Source: Terriglobia bacterium (lineage in GTDB: Bacteria > Acidobacteriota > Terriglobia > Terriglobales > Acidobacteriaceae). From it: a DNA stretch of 64,000 nucleotides. The stretch spans positions 682,001-746,000 of the forward strand of contig JAIQGE010000001.1 of NCBI GenBank assembly GCA_020072815.1. Reading direction: 5' to 3'. Of the stretch, positions 1 through 9,200 are shown piece after piece; within the stretch, counting starts at the first letter, position 1, and every line of letters starts with the position of its first letter. The notes beneath the pieces were generated by a model. It ran no database searches, was not told the DNA's origin, and saw only the letters and a program-made list of their open reading frames with translations. Position numbers and translations under genes: made by a program.

Positions 1-8
1 TCAAAAAG

Positions 9-311
9 CTATTTCGCTCCAAACCACAAGTCGCGGGAAATGTAGTCGCTCAAGCTGAGCGTGATCAGGATCAGCAGCCAGAAGAACCCCGCGGCCACCG
101 TCACCATGGTCAGCTTGTTGCTGTAGCGCACGTGCATAAAGAACAGCACCACCAGCACGGCTTTGGTGCAAGCGATAGTCAAGGCCACCACCGGGTTCCA
201 GATGCCCATGTCCCAGGTGGCGGCAAAGTACGTGAGTACGGTGCCCACAAAGAGGCAGGACACGATCAGCAAATACAGGAGCGGAGTCGGATGCGATTTT
301 TCGTCTGACAT
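9..311 (-). CDS. Cytochrome c oxidase subunit IV family protein (caa3-type)
   Basis: Small membrane subunit of the caa3 oxygen reductase, last gene of the act-cox operon. About 100 aa with three hydrophobic segments (roughly residues 11-30, 41-60 and 66-88). Residues such as FFMHVRY in the second segment match the bacterial subunit IV (CoxD/CtaF) family. I start it at the ATG at 311 (MSDEKSHP), preceded by AAAGAGAATT; an upstream in-frame start at 326 adds only five residues. It follows coxIII closely. In this family the subunit is thought to stabilise the core, not to carry cofactors. Confidence 0.85.
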   Translation of the reverse strand: MSDEKSHPTPLLYLLIVSCLFVGTVLTYFAATWDMGIWNPVVALTIACTKAVLVVLFFMHVRYSNKLTMVTVAAGFFWLLILITLSLSDYISRDLWFGAK

Positions 312-328
312 AATTCTCTTTGCCAACC

Positions 329-1105
329 TCAGCCGTTGTGCGTCCGGTTAATCAGGTACAGCAACGGGAACAGGAAAATCCATACGATATCAACAAAGTG
401 CCAGTACAGTCCGCCCAGTTCCACGGGCGTAAAGTAGTCCGGCCCAAATTCTCCGCTGTTCGCCCGCAAGGTGAGCCAGGTGAGCAGTCCCAGGCCAATT
501 ACCATGTGGAACGCGTGCAGGCCGGTCATCGCGAAATAGAAGGAGAAGAAAATCTGGGTCTGCTTGGCGGTCTGCTCGGCGAAAACTTCGGTCACCGGCT
601 TCCCCATCCGCTCCTGATGCTCCATGAATTCTTTGGCAATGTTGCCGGTGGTGCAGCCCGGCCCGCCGGTGGCGTTGAACGGTTTGCCGATGAAGCTTCC
701 CGGGATGTGGCACTCTTTGTATTTGTCGGTATATTCCACGGCCTTCACGCCCAGGAAGGCCGCGCCCAGAATCATGGTCAGGATCAGGAAAACGACTTGC
801 TTCTTGCGGTCACCCTTCTGCGCCGACCACACCGCCATGGCCATGGTAAAGCTGCTGGCAATCAAGACCAGCGTGTTGGCGAATCCCCAGGTGACGTTGA
901 TGCTGCTGCTGCCGGCTTCCCAGGCGGCATAAAACTTTAAACGGTAGATCAGATAGGAGGCGAACAATCCGCCGAACATCATGATTTCCGTCAGCAGGAA
1001 CACCCACATGCCAAAGGTGGAGGCTTCCTTCTGCTGCTCCATGCTGTCAAACTGATGGACCAGCGCCGGATGATGGTCGGTAGTGGTTGTCTGGCTAGTG
1101 GACAC
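329..1105 (-). CDS. coxC: Cytochrome c oxidase subunit III
   Basis: Membrane subunit III of the caa3 oxidase, about 258 aa. The family signature is visible as an N-terminal [16 protein letters not shown]-type helix and a C-terminal HAFHMVIG and [14 protein letters not shown] stretch. The best start is GTG at 1105, because AGGAGG lies exactly six bases upstream, inside the end of coxI. The in-frame ATG at 1120 sits upstream of that Shine-Dalgarno sequence and is less likely. The gene therefore overlaps the coxI 3' end by 11 bases, which suggests translational coupling. Confidence 0.93.
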   Translation of the reverse strand: MSTSQTTTTDHHPALVHQFDSMEQQKEASTFGMWVFLLTEIMMFGGLFASYLIYRLKFYAAWEAGSSSINVTWGFANTLVLIASSFTMAMAVWSAQKGDRKKQVVFLILTMILGAAFLGVKAVEYTDKYKECHIPGSFIGKPFNATGGPGCTTGNIAKEFMEHQERMGKPVTEVFAEQTAKQTQIFFSFYFAMTGLHAFHMVIGLGLLTWLTLRANSGEFGPDYFTPVELGGLYWHFVDIVWIFLFPLLYLINRTHNG

Positions 1106-2732
1106 CGTGCTCCTCCTCATCGTCTCCGTAGTTGTAAGGATCTTCGGTCACAACCGGTATCTCATGGAAATTGTGCGTAGGCGGCGGCGAAGTCGTCTGC
1201 CACTCCAGTCCCTTGGCATCCCACGGGTTGTCGCCGGCCACTTGGCCGTACTTCAGCGACCACAGGAAATAGACCAGCGGCATGATGAATCCGACGGCCA
1301 GCACAGACGCGCCCGCGCTGGAAAGCACGTTGAGCACCTGGAATTCCGGCGGATACATGTGATAGCGCCGCGGCATGCCCAGATAGCCAAGAATGAATTG
1401 CGGGAAGAACGTCAGGTTAAAGCCGATGAACGTAATCAGCGCTGCCAGTTTCGCCGGCGCTTCCGGATACAGCCTGCCCGTCATCTTGGGCCACCAGAAA
1501 TGGATCCCGCCCAAATACGCGGTGACCATGCCTCCCACCATGACGTAATGGAAGTGCGCGACCACAAAGTACGTGTCGTGGATGTGAATGTCGGTCCCCA
1601 GCGCCGCCAGGAACAGTCCCGTCAGCCCTCCGATGGTGAACAGCCCGATGAACGCCAGAGCGTAGAGCATGGGCGTGCTCAGGGTCACCGACCCTTTGTA
1701 CATGGTCGCGGTCCAGTTAAAGACCTTCACCGCCGAAGGTATGGCCACCGCGAAACTCAGCAGGCTGAACACCAGCGCCGAGTACTGCGAGATGCCCGCC
1801 ACGAACATGTGGTGCGCCCACACGATGAACCCGAACACGGCAATGGCGATGGAAGAGAACGCAATGAACGTGTAGCCGAACACCCGCTTGCGCGAGTAGC
1901 AAGTAACAATCTCGCTGATCACGCCCATGCCGGGCAGAATCATGATGTACACGGCGGGATGCGAGTAAAACCAGAACATGTGCTGGAAAAGGACGGGATC
2001 GCCGCCCAGCTTGGGATCAAATACGCCGATGTGGAAGCCGCGTTCCAGCGCCACCAGAATCAGCGTGATGGCGATGACCGGCGTCCCCAGGATCATGATC
2101 AGGCTGGCCGCGTAGTTGGCCCACACCATCAGCGGCAGGCGTCCCCAGGTCATGCCCGGAGCGCGCATGCGATGGACGGTGACAATAAAGTTCAGCCCGG
2201 TAAAGATGGACGCAAACCCGGCAATCAGAATACCCACCGCCAGCACAATCACCGGGGTCCTCACGTAGCCGGTGCTCAGCGGAGTGTAGAAAGTCCAGCC
2301 GGTGTCCACGCCGCCGCCCACCAGCGCCGCCAGGCCGAATCCCGCGCCCACAATAAAGATGTACCAGCTCAGCAGGTTGATCTTGGGAAACGCCAGATCT
2401 TTGGCGCCCACCATGATGGGAATAATAAAGTTCCCCAGCACCGCCGGCACGGATGGAATCAGGAAGAAGAAGATCATGTTCACGCCGTGCATGGTGAACA
2501 GTTTGTTGTAGGTGTCTGACTGGAAGAGGTCGCCTTCCGGCGTGAGCAACTCCAGCCGGATCAGCGCCGCGAACAGGCCGCCCAGGAAAAAGAAAAACGT
2601 GATCGTGACCAGGTACAGCACGGCGATCCGCTTATGGTCCTTGGTCAGCAGCCAGGACCGGATCCCGTAGTTATCGTTCAGGTAATGCTTGGCCGGCATG
2701 ACCGGCTTGACTGTGGTAGCGGCGGTACTCAT
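1095..2732 (-). CDS. coxA: Cytochrome c oxidase subunit I (A2-type caa3 oxygen reductase)
   Basis: Catalytic haem-copper subunit I, 545 aa, with 12 expected membrane helices. It reduces O2 to water at the haem a3-CuB centre and pumps protons. The CuB/tyrosine motif reads [15 protein letters not shown], with Ala where A1-type enzymes have Glu (HPEVY). YSHPxV is the signature of A2-type enzymes, such as Thermus and Rhodothermus caa3. [14 protein letters not shown] supplies the haem ligands. Its ATG overlaps the coxII stop by four bases, and it is followed at once by coxIII and IV. Confidence 0.97.
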   Translation of the reverse strand: MSTAATTVKPVMPAKHYLNDNYGIRSWLLTKDHKRIAVLYLVTITFFFFLGGLFAALIRLELLTPEGDLFQSDTYNKLFTMHGVNMIFFFLIPSVPAVLGNFIIPIMVGAKDLAFPKINLLSWYIFIVGAGFGLAALVGGGVDTGWTFYTPLSTGYVRTPVIVLAVGILIAGFASIFTGLNFIVTVHRMRAPGMTWGRLPLMVWANYAASLIMILGTPVIAITLILVALERGFHIGVFDPKLGGDPVLFQHMFWFYSHPAVYIMILPGMGVISEIVTCYSRKRVFGYTFIAFSSIAIAVFGFIVWAHHMFVAGISQYSALVFSLLSFAVAIPSAVKVFNWTATMYKGSVTLSTPMLYALAFIGLFTIGGLTGLFLAALGTDIHIHDTYFVVAHFHYVMVGGMVTAYLGGIHFWWPKMTGRLYPEAPAKLAALITFIGFNLTFFPQFILGYLGMPRRYHMYPPEFQVLNVLSSAGASVLAVGFIMPLVYFLWSLKYGQVAGDNPWDAKGLEWQTTSPPPTHNFHEIPVVTEDPYNYGDDEEEHGVH

Positions 2733-3778
2733 GGTTTCTTCCCCGGTGTTGCGGGCTCGTTGCCTCTGCCTTTTAATTCTTGCTGGATGGTTGGGACCTC
2801 AGTATCGCGGAGTTCCCCGGGGTTGCTTCGGTTGTTGATCGGTTCTGACTCCTGCTGCGACAAGTGCTTGATGTACTCGGTGATCTGGATCAGCCCTTCT
2901 TCGCTCACCACACCCTGGAACGTGGGCATGATCGGCTGGAAGCCGGACACCACTTTCGCGTTGGGATTCAAAATGGATTCGCGGATGTAATTGTCGTCGG
3001 CGATGACCACCCGGTTGTCGGACAAGCGCACCGGCCGTCCGTACAGCCCTTGCAGGTTAGGGCCGCGCGCACCCGCGTCCGGACGGTGGCAGGTAGTGCA
3101 ACCGAATTCCTGGAACAACTTTTCGCCCATGGAAGCCATGGAGCCTTCCGCTTTGCCGCTGGCCAGCCATTCCGCGTAGTCTTCCGGCTTCATCACTACC
3201 ACTTCTCCGATCATGCCGGAGTGTTTGGTGCCGCAGTACTGCGCGCAGAAGAGGTGATAGGTCCCCGGCCGCGTGGGCGTAAACCAGGTGTGCATGTAGC
3301 GGTTGGGCAGCACGTCAGTCTTCACGCGAAACGCGGGAACAAAAAAGTCGTGGATCACGTCTTGCGAAATCAGCGTGACCTTCACCGGACGCCCCGTAGG
3401 CACGTGCAGCGAGTTGATTTCGCGCTGGCCGCCGGGGTGCTGGAACTTCCACATCCATTGCTTGCCCACGCCGTAAATCTCCAGGGCATTTTGCGGCGGG
3501 TTTTGGATTTGATAATAGAGCCACGCGCCCCATACAAAGATCACCATGGAGATGGCCAGCGGAATCGCCGTCCAGGTAATCTCCAGCAAGGTCGAGCCGT
3601 GGATCTGTTCCGCCTGGCGTTCCGGGGTCTTCCTGTATTTGATGATGAAAAAAATGATCATCAAGGCAATGAGCAGGGAGAAAAACGTGGTGATCAGCAC
3701 CAGGAACAGGTAGAAATAGTCCACCTGGGCCGCGATGCTTGAGGCCTGCTCCGGAAATAATGGCAGTTTGAAGTCCAT
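2729..3778 (-). CDS. coxB: Cytochrome c oxidase subunit II with fused cytochrome c domain
   Basis: Electron-entry subunit of the caa3 oxidase, 349 aa. Two N-terminal membrane helices (about residues 20-45 and 63-90) precede a periplasmic cupredoxin domain. The CuA ligands are in [14 protein letters not shown]-terminal cytochrome c domain carries CTTCH at about residue 230. The fusion makes this caa3 rather than aa3, so electrons can pass directly from alternative complex III. The gene directly abuts SCO upstream and overlaps coxI by four bases. Confidence 0.96.
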   Translation of the reverse strand: MDFKLPLFPEQASSIAAQVDYFYLFLVLITTFFSLLIALMIIFFIIKYRKTPERQAEQIHGSTLLEITWTAIPLAISMVIFVWGAWLYYQIQNPPQNALEIYGVGKQWMWKFQHPGGQREINSLHVPTGRPVKVTLISQDVIHDFFVPAFRVKTDVLPNRYMHTWFTPTRPGTYHLFCAQYCGTKHSGMIGEVVVMKPEDYAEWLASGKAEGSMASMGEKLFQEFGCTTCHRPDAGARGPNLQGLYGRPVRLSDNRVVIADDNYIRESILNPNAKVVSGFQPIMPTFQGVVSEEGLIQITEYIKHLSQQESEPINNRSNPGELRDTEVPTIQQELKGRGNEPATPGKKP

Positions 3779-4663
3779 CTATTCGGCTGTCCTAGTCTTG
3801 AAACGGCTCTGCGCGGCGGCGTGCAAATCACGGCGGAACATGATGATCACAAATCCGCCCAGCACCAGCACTGTCGCCAAAGCACTCATCCTCATAATGT
3901 TTAAAATCGCGGCTCCATACTTCCCTTTGGCCGGATCGTAGTGGTAGCAGTAGAGCAGCACTTGGTCCACCACGTTTCCGATCTTGCCCTTGGAAGCTTC
4001 GATGATGCCGAACTGCAGATCACGCGGCGCGTATTCAATGCCGTAGTAGTACTGCGCGACGCGGCCGTCCGGCGTGAGCAGCATGATGCCGCTGGCGTGC
4101 GCGAACTGCTGGATCTCCGGGTCCCACTGATAGCGGAAGCCGACCGCTCCGGCCAGCGCGGCAATCTGTTCTTTGCTGCCGGTCAGGAAATGCCAGCCCT
4201 GTTCCGCTCCGCCGCGGCGATAGCGACGCAGGTAGCTGCTCTTGTTGGCCGCCGCGTCTTTCGCCGTATCGCGTGGATCAAAACTCACCGTCACCACTTC
4301 AAAATCACGGCCTACGTTGAAGCGCACAATCCCGTTCAGCGCGCCCGTCAATCCGCTCAACACCTGCGAGCACAGCATGGGGCACTGGTAATACACCAGC
4401 GACAAAATCACCGGCTTGCTGCCGAAATATTTCCCCAGCTTTACCTGCTGGCCGTTTTCATCCGTGAACGTAAGGTCCAGCGGGACCTGCTGGTTCAGCT
4501 TTTGCTCGATTCCCACTTGGTCGAAGATGGCCAGCTTCTGGTTGGTTCCGCCTTCGCCCGGGTTGACGATGGGCGCAGCCGCCTGGGCCCCGGCAGCAAC
4601 GCTCATGAGCGACGCGGCGAGCAGCGTAGCGGCCAGATTCCGAATTGTGTTTCTATACTTCAT
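3779..4663 (-). CDS. SCO1/SenC family copper chaperone
   Basis: Thioredoxin-fold protein that delivers copper to the CuA site of subunit II; 294 aa with an N-terminal signal peptide (residues 1-29). The copper/redox motif is YYQCPMLC and the distal His is in FAHASG at about residue 195. Unlike many SCO proteins it has an additional C-terminal membrane segment (about residues 255-280), which is common in the acidobacterial and Bacteroidetes versions. Its place between the complex III genes and coxII fits an assembly role. An unusual tandem repeat lies just before its start codon. Confidence 0.93.
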   Translation of the reverse strand: MKYRNTIRNLAATLLAASLMSVAAGAQAAAPIVNPGEGGTNQKLAIFDQVGIEQKLNQQVPLDLTFTDENGQQVKLGKYFGSKPVILSLVYYQCPMLCSQVLSGLTGALNGIVRFNVGRDFEVVTVSFDPRDTAKDAAANKSSYLRRYRRGGAEQGWHFLTGSKEQIAALAGAVGFRYQWDPEIQQFAHASGIMLLTPDGRVAQYYYGIEYAPRDLQFGIIEASKGKIGNVVDQVLLYCYHYDPAKGKYGAAILNIMRMSALATVLVLGGFVIIMFRRDLHAAAQSRFKTRTAE

Positions 4664-4723
4664 TTGCTTCTCAACTTCTTTTGCTCAACTTCTTTTGCTC
4701 GACTTCTTCTTGCTCAACTTCTT
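4664..4723 (-). repeat. Tandem repeat in the SCO leader
   Basis: Four imperfect copies of a 14-17 base unit (TTGCTCAACTTCTT on the plus strand) fill the whole gap between the upstream membrane-protein gene and the SCO start codon. The last copy overlaps the stop codon of the upstream gene. On the transcribed strand the unit reads AAGAAGTTGAGCAA, so it also provides the purine-rich region in front of the SCO ATG. Confidence 0.8.
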
Positions 4724-5306
4724 ATTTCCTGGCCGTGCTCTGCATGGGGACCATGGGCACCGCGGTGGGCAACGTTGGCGGCTGCCACGGCCCGCTTACC
4801 GCCGGAAGCCCGCGCTGCGCCAGCAACTCAATGGCCCGGTCCACGGGGATATGGATGTTGCCATTGGCATCCTTGCCCGTGCTCTTGAGCCACTGGTCTT
4901 CGGAGTCGCGGAAGATCTTCATGTCGTGCTCGTCGTCATACTGCAAGCGAGGGCGCGGGAAAGTCCGGCTCAACTGTTCTTCCATCTGGCGGCGGTCTTT
5001 GCCCTGCCCGTACCATTCCGGAGTGGTCGCGGCTTCTTCCTCTTTGGCCGTTTCCGGTGCGCCGGCTTTGGCGCCGCTGCGCTGGGTTAGCAATTGCTTC
5101 TCCATGGGGGTCATGGGCGCGGTCTTGGCCACCTGCTTCTCCTGGAACCACTGCAGCCCGTGGTAGAAGAAATACATGGAGACAAAAGCGAATATGCCGG
5201 AGACCACCAGGAACACGCCGAACCACACGATTCCTTTTATGCTCAGGTCAGTCTCTTCGTGGCCTTCTCTCAAGTGGCCGCCGGATTGAGGATTCTTGTT
5301 ATCCAT
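4722..5306 (-). CDS. Conserved single-TM protein of the ACIII-caa3 operon
   Basis: 194-aa protein of unassigned function. It has a short cytoplasmic N terminus, one membrane helix at about residues 27-50, then a periplasmic domain rich in Pro, Gln and charged residues. The C-terminal part contains IHIPVDRAIELLAQRGLP; I recall a similar IPIDRAM-type motif in small proteins next to oxidase-assembly genes. It overlaps actF by eight bases at its start and precedes SCO. An accessory subunit or assembly role for complex III/oxidase is an inference from position; it could correspond to the extra single-helix subunits reported in some ACIII complexes. Confidence 0.75.
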   Translation of the reverse strand: MDNKNPQSGGHLREGHEETDLSIKGIVWFGVFLVVSGIFAFVSMYFFYHGLQWFQEKQVAKTAPMTPMEKQLLTQRSGAKAGAPETAKEEEAATTPEWYGQGKDRRQMEEQLSRTFPRPRLQYDDEHDMKIFRDSEDQWLKSTGKDANGNIHIPVDRAIELLAQRGLPAVSGPWQPPTLPTAVPMVPMQSTARK

Positions 5307-6558
5307 GGTGTTCCGCTTCCATCATTTGCGCAAAATCAGGATCGTTCACCGGCATGATCGCGCGCCGGCCCAGTTGCCAGTAAAAGAAGAACAGCCAGAT
5401 GCCGCCCATGGCGATGGGGCACAGCACGTACATCAGGCCGTCCGTCAGGTGGAAACCCGTAAGCCCTTGAGCGTCTTTGCCGTAGCCCTGGTAGAAGTTC
5501 GGCGCGGTCAGCCAGAACAGGTCCACCATGCGCATGAACATCACGAACAGCGCAATCTTCACCACGCGGCCGGTGGAGCGCTTGGTGTTGCGCGAGAGCA
5601 GCAGCGCAAAGGGAAACACAAAATGGGCAAAGATCAGGATGGTCCCGAAATACTGCCATCCGCTGTTCAGCCGGGTCAGGTACCAGCTGATCTCGCTCTG
5701 CAGGTTGCCGGACCAGATAATGATCCACTGCGAAAACGAGAGGTAGGCCCACAGCACGACGAACGCAAACATCAGCTTGCCGAAGTCGTGCAGGTATTCG
5801 GCCTTAAAGATCTTGGACATGGGCTCAATCGGCGACAACTTCACCAGCAGCCAGATAGTGAAACAGAACGTGGTGAGCACCTGTCCCACCATGAACAGCA
5901 TGCCCCAAACCGTGGACCACCACTTGGGATCCAGCGACATGGTCAGGTCAATGGAGAGGAAGGTGATGGCCGCGCCGTAAAAGACAATGCCGAAGCCGCT
6001 CAGGTTCTGGATGCGGACAAACTTCTGCGGCGTGGTTTGCCCGGCTTCTTCTTTGTCCGCCCAGCGGCGCAGGACCCACAGGATCAGCATCCAGATAGCG
6101 AAGATCACCAGGCCGCGCACCCAGAACCCGGTGGGGTTCAGGTAGAACCTGACCTTTTCCTCGCCCAGCGCGGCAACGGCTTGATCGCGCGACATCTGCG
6201 CCCAGGGATAGAGCCTCTTTATCCCAAAAGCGATGGGAAGCCAGAAGATCACCATCAGCCATAGGTTGCCTGCGCCGGCTTCCCATATGCGGCGGCCCAG
6301 GCGTCCCCAGTTGCCGCCCGTGGCGTATTGCAGGCAAAGCAGGCACAGCGCGCCGGTGGTGGGCCCCAGCCAGAACATATAAGAGAACAGCCAGGAGCGC
6401 AGGAACAGGTCCCAGTTGTGGGTGACCATGGTGATGACCACCAGCGCCACCGCGCCCACCACGCCGACAATTGCTGCGCGCGTACGCATGCGGCCGATCA
6501 GCGCCGGCGGCGCGAAATCCTGCGGGGTGACGCGAACTGTAGCTGTAGTTTCGCTCAC
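5299..6558 (-). CDS. actF: Alternative complex III subunit ActF (quinol:cytochrome c oxidoreductase)
   Basis: Integral membrane protein of 419 aa with about ten hydrophobic segments, distantly related to the NrfD-like ActC. In alternative complex III, ActC and ActF form the membrane core where menaquinol is oxidised and protons may be translocated. The assignment rests on the polytopic profile and on its fixed position after actE in a complete actABCDEF order. Its ATG overlaps the actE stop by four bases. Confidence 0.9.
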   Translation of the reverse strand: MSETTATVRVTPQDFAPPALIGRMRTRAAIVGVVGAVALVVITMVTHNWDLFLRSWLFSYMFWLGPTTGALCLLCLQYATGGNWGRLGRRIWEAGAGNLWLMVIFWLPIAFGIKRLYPWAQMSRDQAVAALGEEKVRFYLNPTGFWVRGLVIFAIWMLILWVLRRWADKEEAGQTTPQKFVRIQNLSGFGIVFYGAAITFLSIDLTMSLDPKWWSTVWGMLFMVGQVLTTFCFTIWLLVKLSPIEPMSKIFKAEYLHDFGKLMFAFVVLWAYLSFSQWIIIWSGNLQSEISWYLTRLNSGWQYFGTILIFAHFVFPFALLLSRNTKRSTGRVVKIALFVMFMRMVDLFWLTAPNFYQGYGKDAQGLTGFHLTDGLMYVLCPIAMGGIWLFFFYWQLGRRAIMPVNDPDFAQMMEAEHHG

Positions 6559-7283
6559 TTCGCGCCTCCTTCAGGCTTGGGCTGTTCGGGCTTCGGCGTT
6601 TCGGTTTTCGCCGGCGGCGGCATGGCCGTGGGACTGGTGTATGACGAACTTGGAATCCTGATTCCTTCTCCTTGTGGCCCGCTCAACTTGCCGCGATCTT
6701 CAGCCGCTACGTCGGCTTCGGTTGCGTTCTGGCTTAACTGCAGCACGCGGATGTAAGCCGCGATGGCCCAGCGGTCCGCGGGATGGATCTGCGTGGCGTA
6801 GTCCGGCATGGCGCCCAGGCCGTGGCTGATGACGTCATAAAAATGTCCGATAGGTGCATTGCGCAGCCGCGCCTGGTGGAACGTGGGCGGATGCTTGAAC
6901 CCGCGTTGCACGATCATGCCGTTGCCGTCGCCCACCGCGGAGTGGCACGGCGTGCAGTAGATCTTGTAGCGGTCTTCGCCGCGCAGCAGAAGATCGCGGT
7001 CCAGCTTGATCTGCGAAGGCAGATCGTTGCCGAACATGGCGCCATGCTTGCCGCTGAGGAAGTAGCTGTTGGGATTAAGCTGTTCCTTGTCCACCGCCGC
7101 GTCTTCCAGACGCGGCACCGTGCCGGGCATGGGATAGCGCGCCGACCGGTGGTCAGGGTAGAACTCGCTGGAGCGCAGCGGAATGAATTTGGGCTGGTTG
7201 TGCATGTCCTGGCGGCAGCCGGAGAGCAACGCGGCCGCGGTCACAGCCAGCAACAGCGCGCGGAATTGTGCCGGGGCCTTAAT
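6555..7283 (-). CDS. actE: Alternative complex III subunit ActE (monohaem cytochrome c lipoprotein)
   Basis: Periplasmic cytochrome c of alternative complex III. One haem site, CTPCH, is visible with a downstream Met-containing region, and a lipobox LLSGC marks a lipid-anchored mature protein. The start is unusual. No ATG or GTG gives a proper signal peptide, and TTG at 7253 yields a start with no positive N-terminal charge. An ATT codon at 7283 lies six bases after GGAGGTG and gives a basic signal peptide, IKAPAQFRALLLAV. With that start the protein has 242 aa and overlaps the actD stop. Confidence 0.88.
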   Translation of the reverse strand: MKAPAQFRALLLAVTAAALLSGCRQDMHNQPKFIPLRSSEFYPDHRSARYPMPGTVPRLEDAAVDKEQLNPNSYFLSGKHGAMFGNDLPSQIKLDRDLLLRGEDRYKIYCTPCHSAVGDGNGMIVQRGFKHPPTFHQARLRNAPIGHFYDVISHGLGAMPDYATQIHPADRWAIAAYIRVLQLSQNATEADVAAEDRGKLSGPQGEGIRIPSSSYTSPTAMPPPAKTETPKPEQPKPEGGAK

Positions 7284-7815
7284 ACGGCACCTCCGAGACC
7301 ACCTGCGGATGGTACGTCTGCAGCAATTTTCTTGTATCGCTCAGGCTGAAGTTGGGGTCCTGCGCTTCAATGCACAAAAAGAATTTGTCACGGCTGGCGG
7401 AAGTAAAGTTGGGCGCGTTAAACACCGGATGGTACGGTTGCGGCAGCCCGTTCAGCGCCAGCATGCCAAACACCGCGGCCAGCGACGCCCCCAGCACCGC
7501 GCACTCAAACGTAACCGGGATGAACGATGGCCAGGAGTGGAACGGCTTGCCGCCGGAGTTGATGGGGTAAGCGATGACGGACACCCAGTATTCCAACGAA
7601 TATCCGCCGATCATCCCCAGCATAGCCCCCACCAGCGTGATCAGCGGTACGCGGTTATGGTGCGAGCCGATGGCTTCCGCCGCTTCCTCCAGCGGATACG
7701 GCGTGTAAGCGTCCATCTTGCGGTAGCCGGCGCCGTACGCAGCCTTGGCGGCATGCACCAGGTCGGTCGGGTTGTCGAACTCAGCCAGCAGTCCGTAAAT
7801 CGGTTCCGCGGTCAT
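7279..7815 (-). CDS. actD: Alternative complex III subunit ActD (DUF3341)
   Basis: 178-aa membrane subunit. The N-terminal domain (YGLLAEFDNPTDLVHAA) and the two central hydrophobic segments, with TPYPLEE and SLEYWVSV between and after them, match the DUF3341/ActD family. ActD is a two-helix subunit on the complex III membrane core with a cytoplasmic domain and no cofactor. Its start overlaps the actC stop by four bases. Confidence 0.92.
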   Translation of the reverse strand: MTAEPIYGLLAEFDNPTDLVHAAKAAYGAGYRKMDAYTPYPLEEAAEAIGSHHNRVPLITLVGAMLGMIGGYSLEYWVSVIAYPINSGGKPFHSWPSFIPVTFECAVLGASLAAVFGMLALNGLPQPYHPVFNAPNFTSASRDKFFLCIEAQDPNFSLSDTRKLLQTYHPQVVSEVPY

Positions 7816-9197
7816 TCCTTCACCTTCGATTGCGGCAGCAGCGTGCGAATTTCAAAAATGGAAATCGAGGGCATCAGCCGGATGAACAGGAAGAACAAGA
7901 GTGTGAAGAACCCCATGGTGCCCACTAGGGTCATCACGTCCCACTTGGTGTACCAGTACATGCCCCACGAACTGGGCAGGAAGTCGCGTTGCAAGCTCAT
8001 CACCACGATCACGAATCGCTCCAACCACATGCCCAACTGGATCACGCAGGAAACCAGGAAAAGCATCAGCGGCGACGACCGCACCTTGTTGAACCACAGC
8101 GACTGCGGAATGATGATGTTGCACAGCACCAGCATGAAGTAATAGTAGGAATACGGGCCGTGCAGCCGGTTGTGCACCATGGCCAGCTCATACTTGTCAT
8201 GGCTGTACCAGCCCATAAACATTTCCAGCACGTAGGCGTACGCCACAATCATGCCTGTGGCCAGCATTACCTTGCCGCAGTTTTGCAGATGGCGCAGGGT
8301 GATGAAGTCCTGCATGCCATACAAAGCCCGGAACGGAATGGCCAGGATCAGCACCATAGCAAATCCCGAGAAGATTGCGCCAGCAACGAAATACGGCGGG
8401 AAGAACGTGGTATGCCAGCCGGGAACAATCGAAGACGCAAAGTCCAAGCTCACCACGCTGTGCACGGAGAGCACCAGCGGCGTGGCCAGACCTGCCAGCA
8501 GCAGGTAGGCCGTCTCGTAGCGGTTCCAGTGGCGCGCCGATCCTCGCCAGCCCATGGCCAGCATCCCGTAAATGCGGCGGACGACCAGCGACTTGGCGGA
8601 ATCGCGCAACGTGGCGAAGTCCGGAATCAGTCCAATGCCCCAGAACAGGAAAGACACGGTGAAGTACGTGGACACGGCGAACACGTCCCAGATCAGCGGG
8701 CTGCGGAACTGCGGCCACACGCCCATGGTGTTGGGAATGGGGAACAGCCAGTACGCCGCCAGCCACGGACGTCCGGTATGCACCAGCGGGAACAAGCCGG
8801 CCTGCATCACGGCAAAGATGGTCATGGCTTCGGCAAAGCGGTTGATCGAAGTACGCCAGCTCTGCTTGAACAGCAGAAGAATCGCTGAGATCAACGTTCC
8901 GGCATGGCCGATGCCGATCCACCACACAAAGTTGACGATGGCGAATCCCCAGCCCACGGGAATGTTGATGCCCCAGATGCCGGTGCCGCGCATGAGCAGG
9001 TAGCCGACGGCCGTATTGAACATGCCAAAAATGGCCACGGAGACGGCGACGATGGCGAACCAGAAGATAGGCGTGTGCTTGGTAAGCACGATGCCGGCAA
9101 TCCGGTCGGTGACCGTGCCCAGCGTCTGTCCCGGGCCGATGATCGGCGGCCGTACGCCTTTCGGCGGCAGTTGATCTACTTGGTCATTCAGGGCCAT
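7812..9197 (-). CDS. actC: Alternative complex III subunit ActC (NrfD-like)
   Basis: 461-aa polytopic membrane protein of the NrfD/PsrC family with about ten helices. In alternative complex III it forms the main quinol-binding membrane subunit, next to the Fe-S clusters of ActB. Typical stretches such as WWIGIGHAGTLISAILLL and GWYSHDKYE-type loops are present. It lies three bases downstream of actB and overlaps actD by four. Confidence 0.95.
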   Translation of the reverse strand: MALNDQVDQLPPKGVRPPIIGPGQTLGTVTDRIAGIVLTKHTPIFWFAIVAVSVAIFGMFNTAVGYLLMRGTGIWGINIPVGWGFAIVNFVWWIGIGHAGTLISAILLLFKQSWRTSINRFAEAMTIFAVMQAGLFPLVHTGRPWLAAYWLFPIPNTMGVWPQFRSPLIWDVFAVSTYFTVSFLFWGIGLIPDFATLRDSAKSLVVRRIYGMLAMGWRGSARHWNRYETAYLLLAGLATPLVLSVHSVVSLDFASSIVPGWHTTFFPPYFVAGAIFSGFAMVLILAIPFRALYGMQDFITLRHLQNCGKVMLATGMIVAYAYVLEMFMGWYSHDKYELAMVHNRLHGPYSYYYFMLVLCNIIIPQSLWFNKVRSSPLMLFLVSCVIQLGMWLERFVIVVMSLQRDFLPSSWGMYWYTKWDVMTLVGTMGFFTLLFFLFIRLMPSISIFEIRTLLPQSKVKE

Positions 9198-9200
9198 GCG

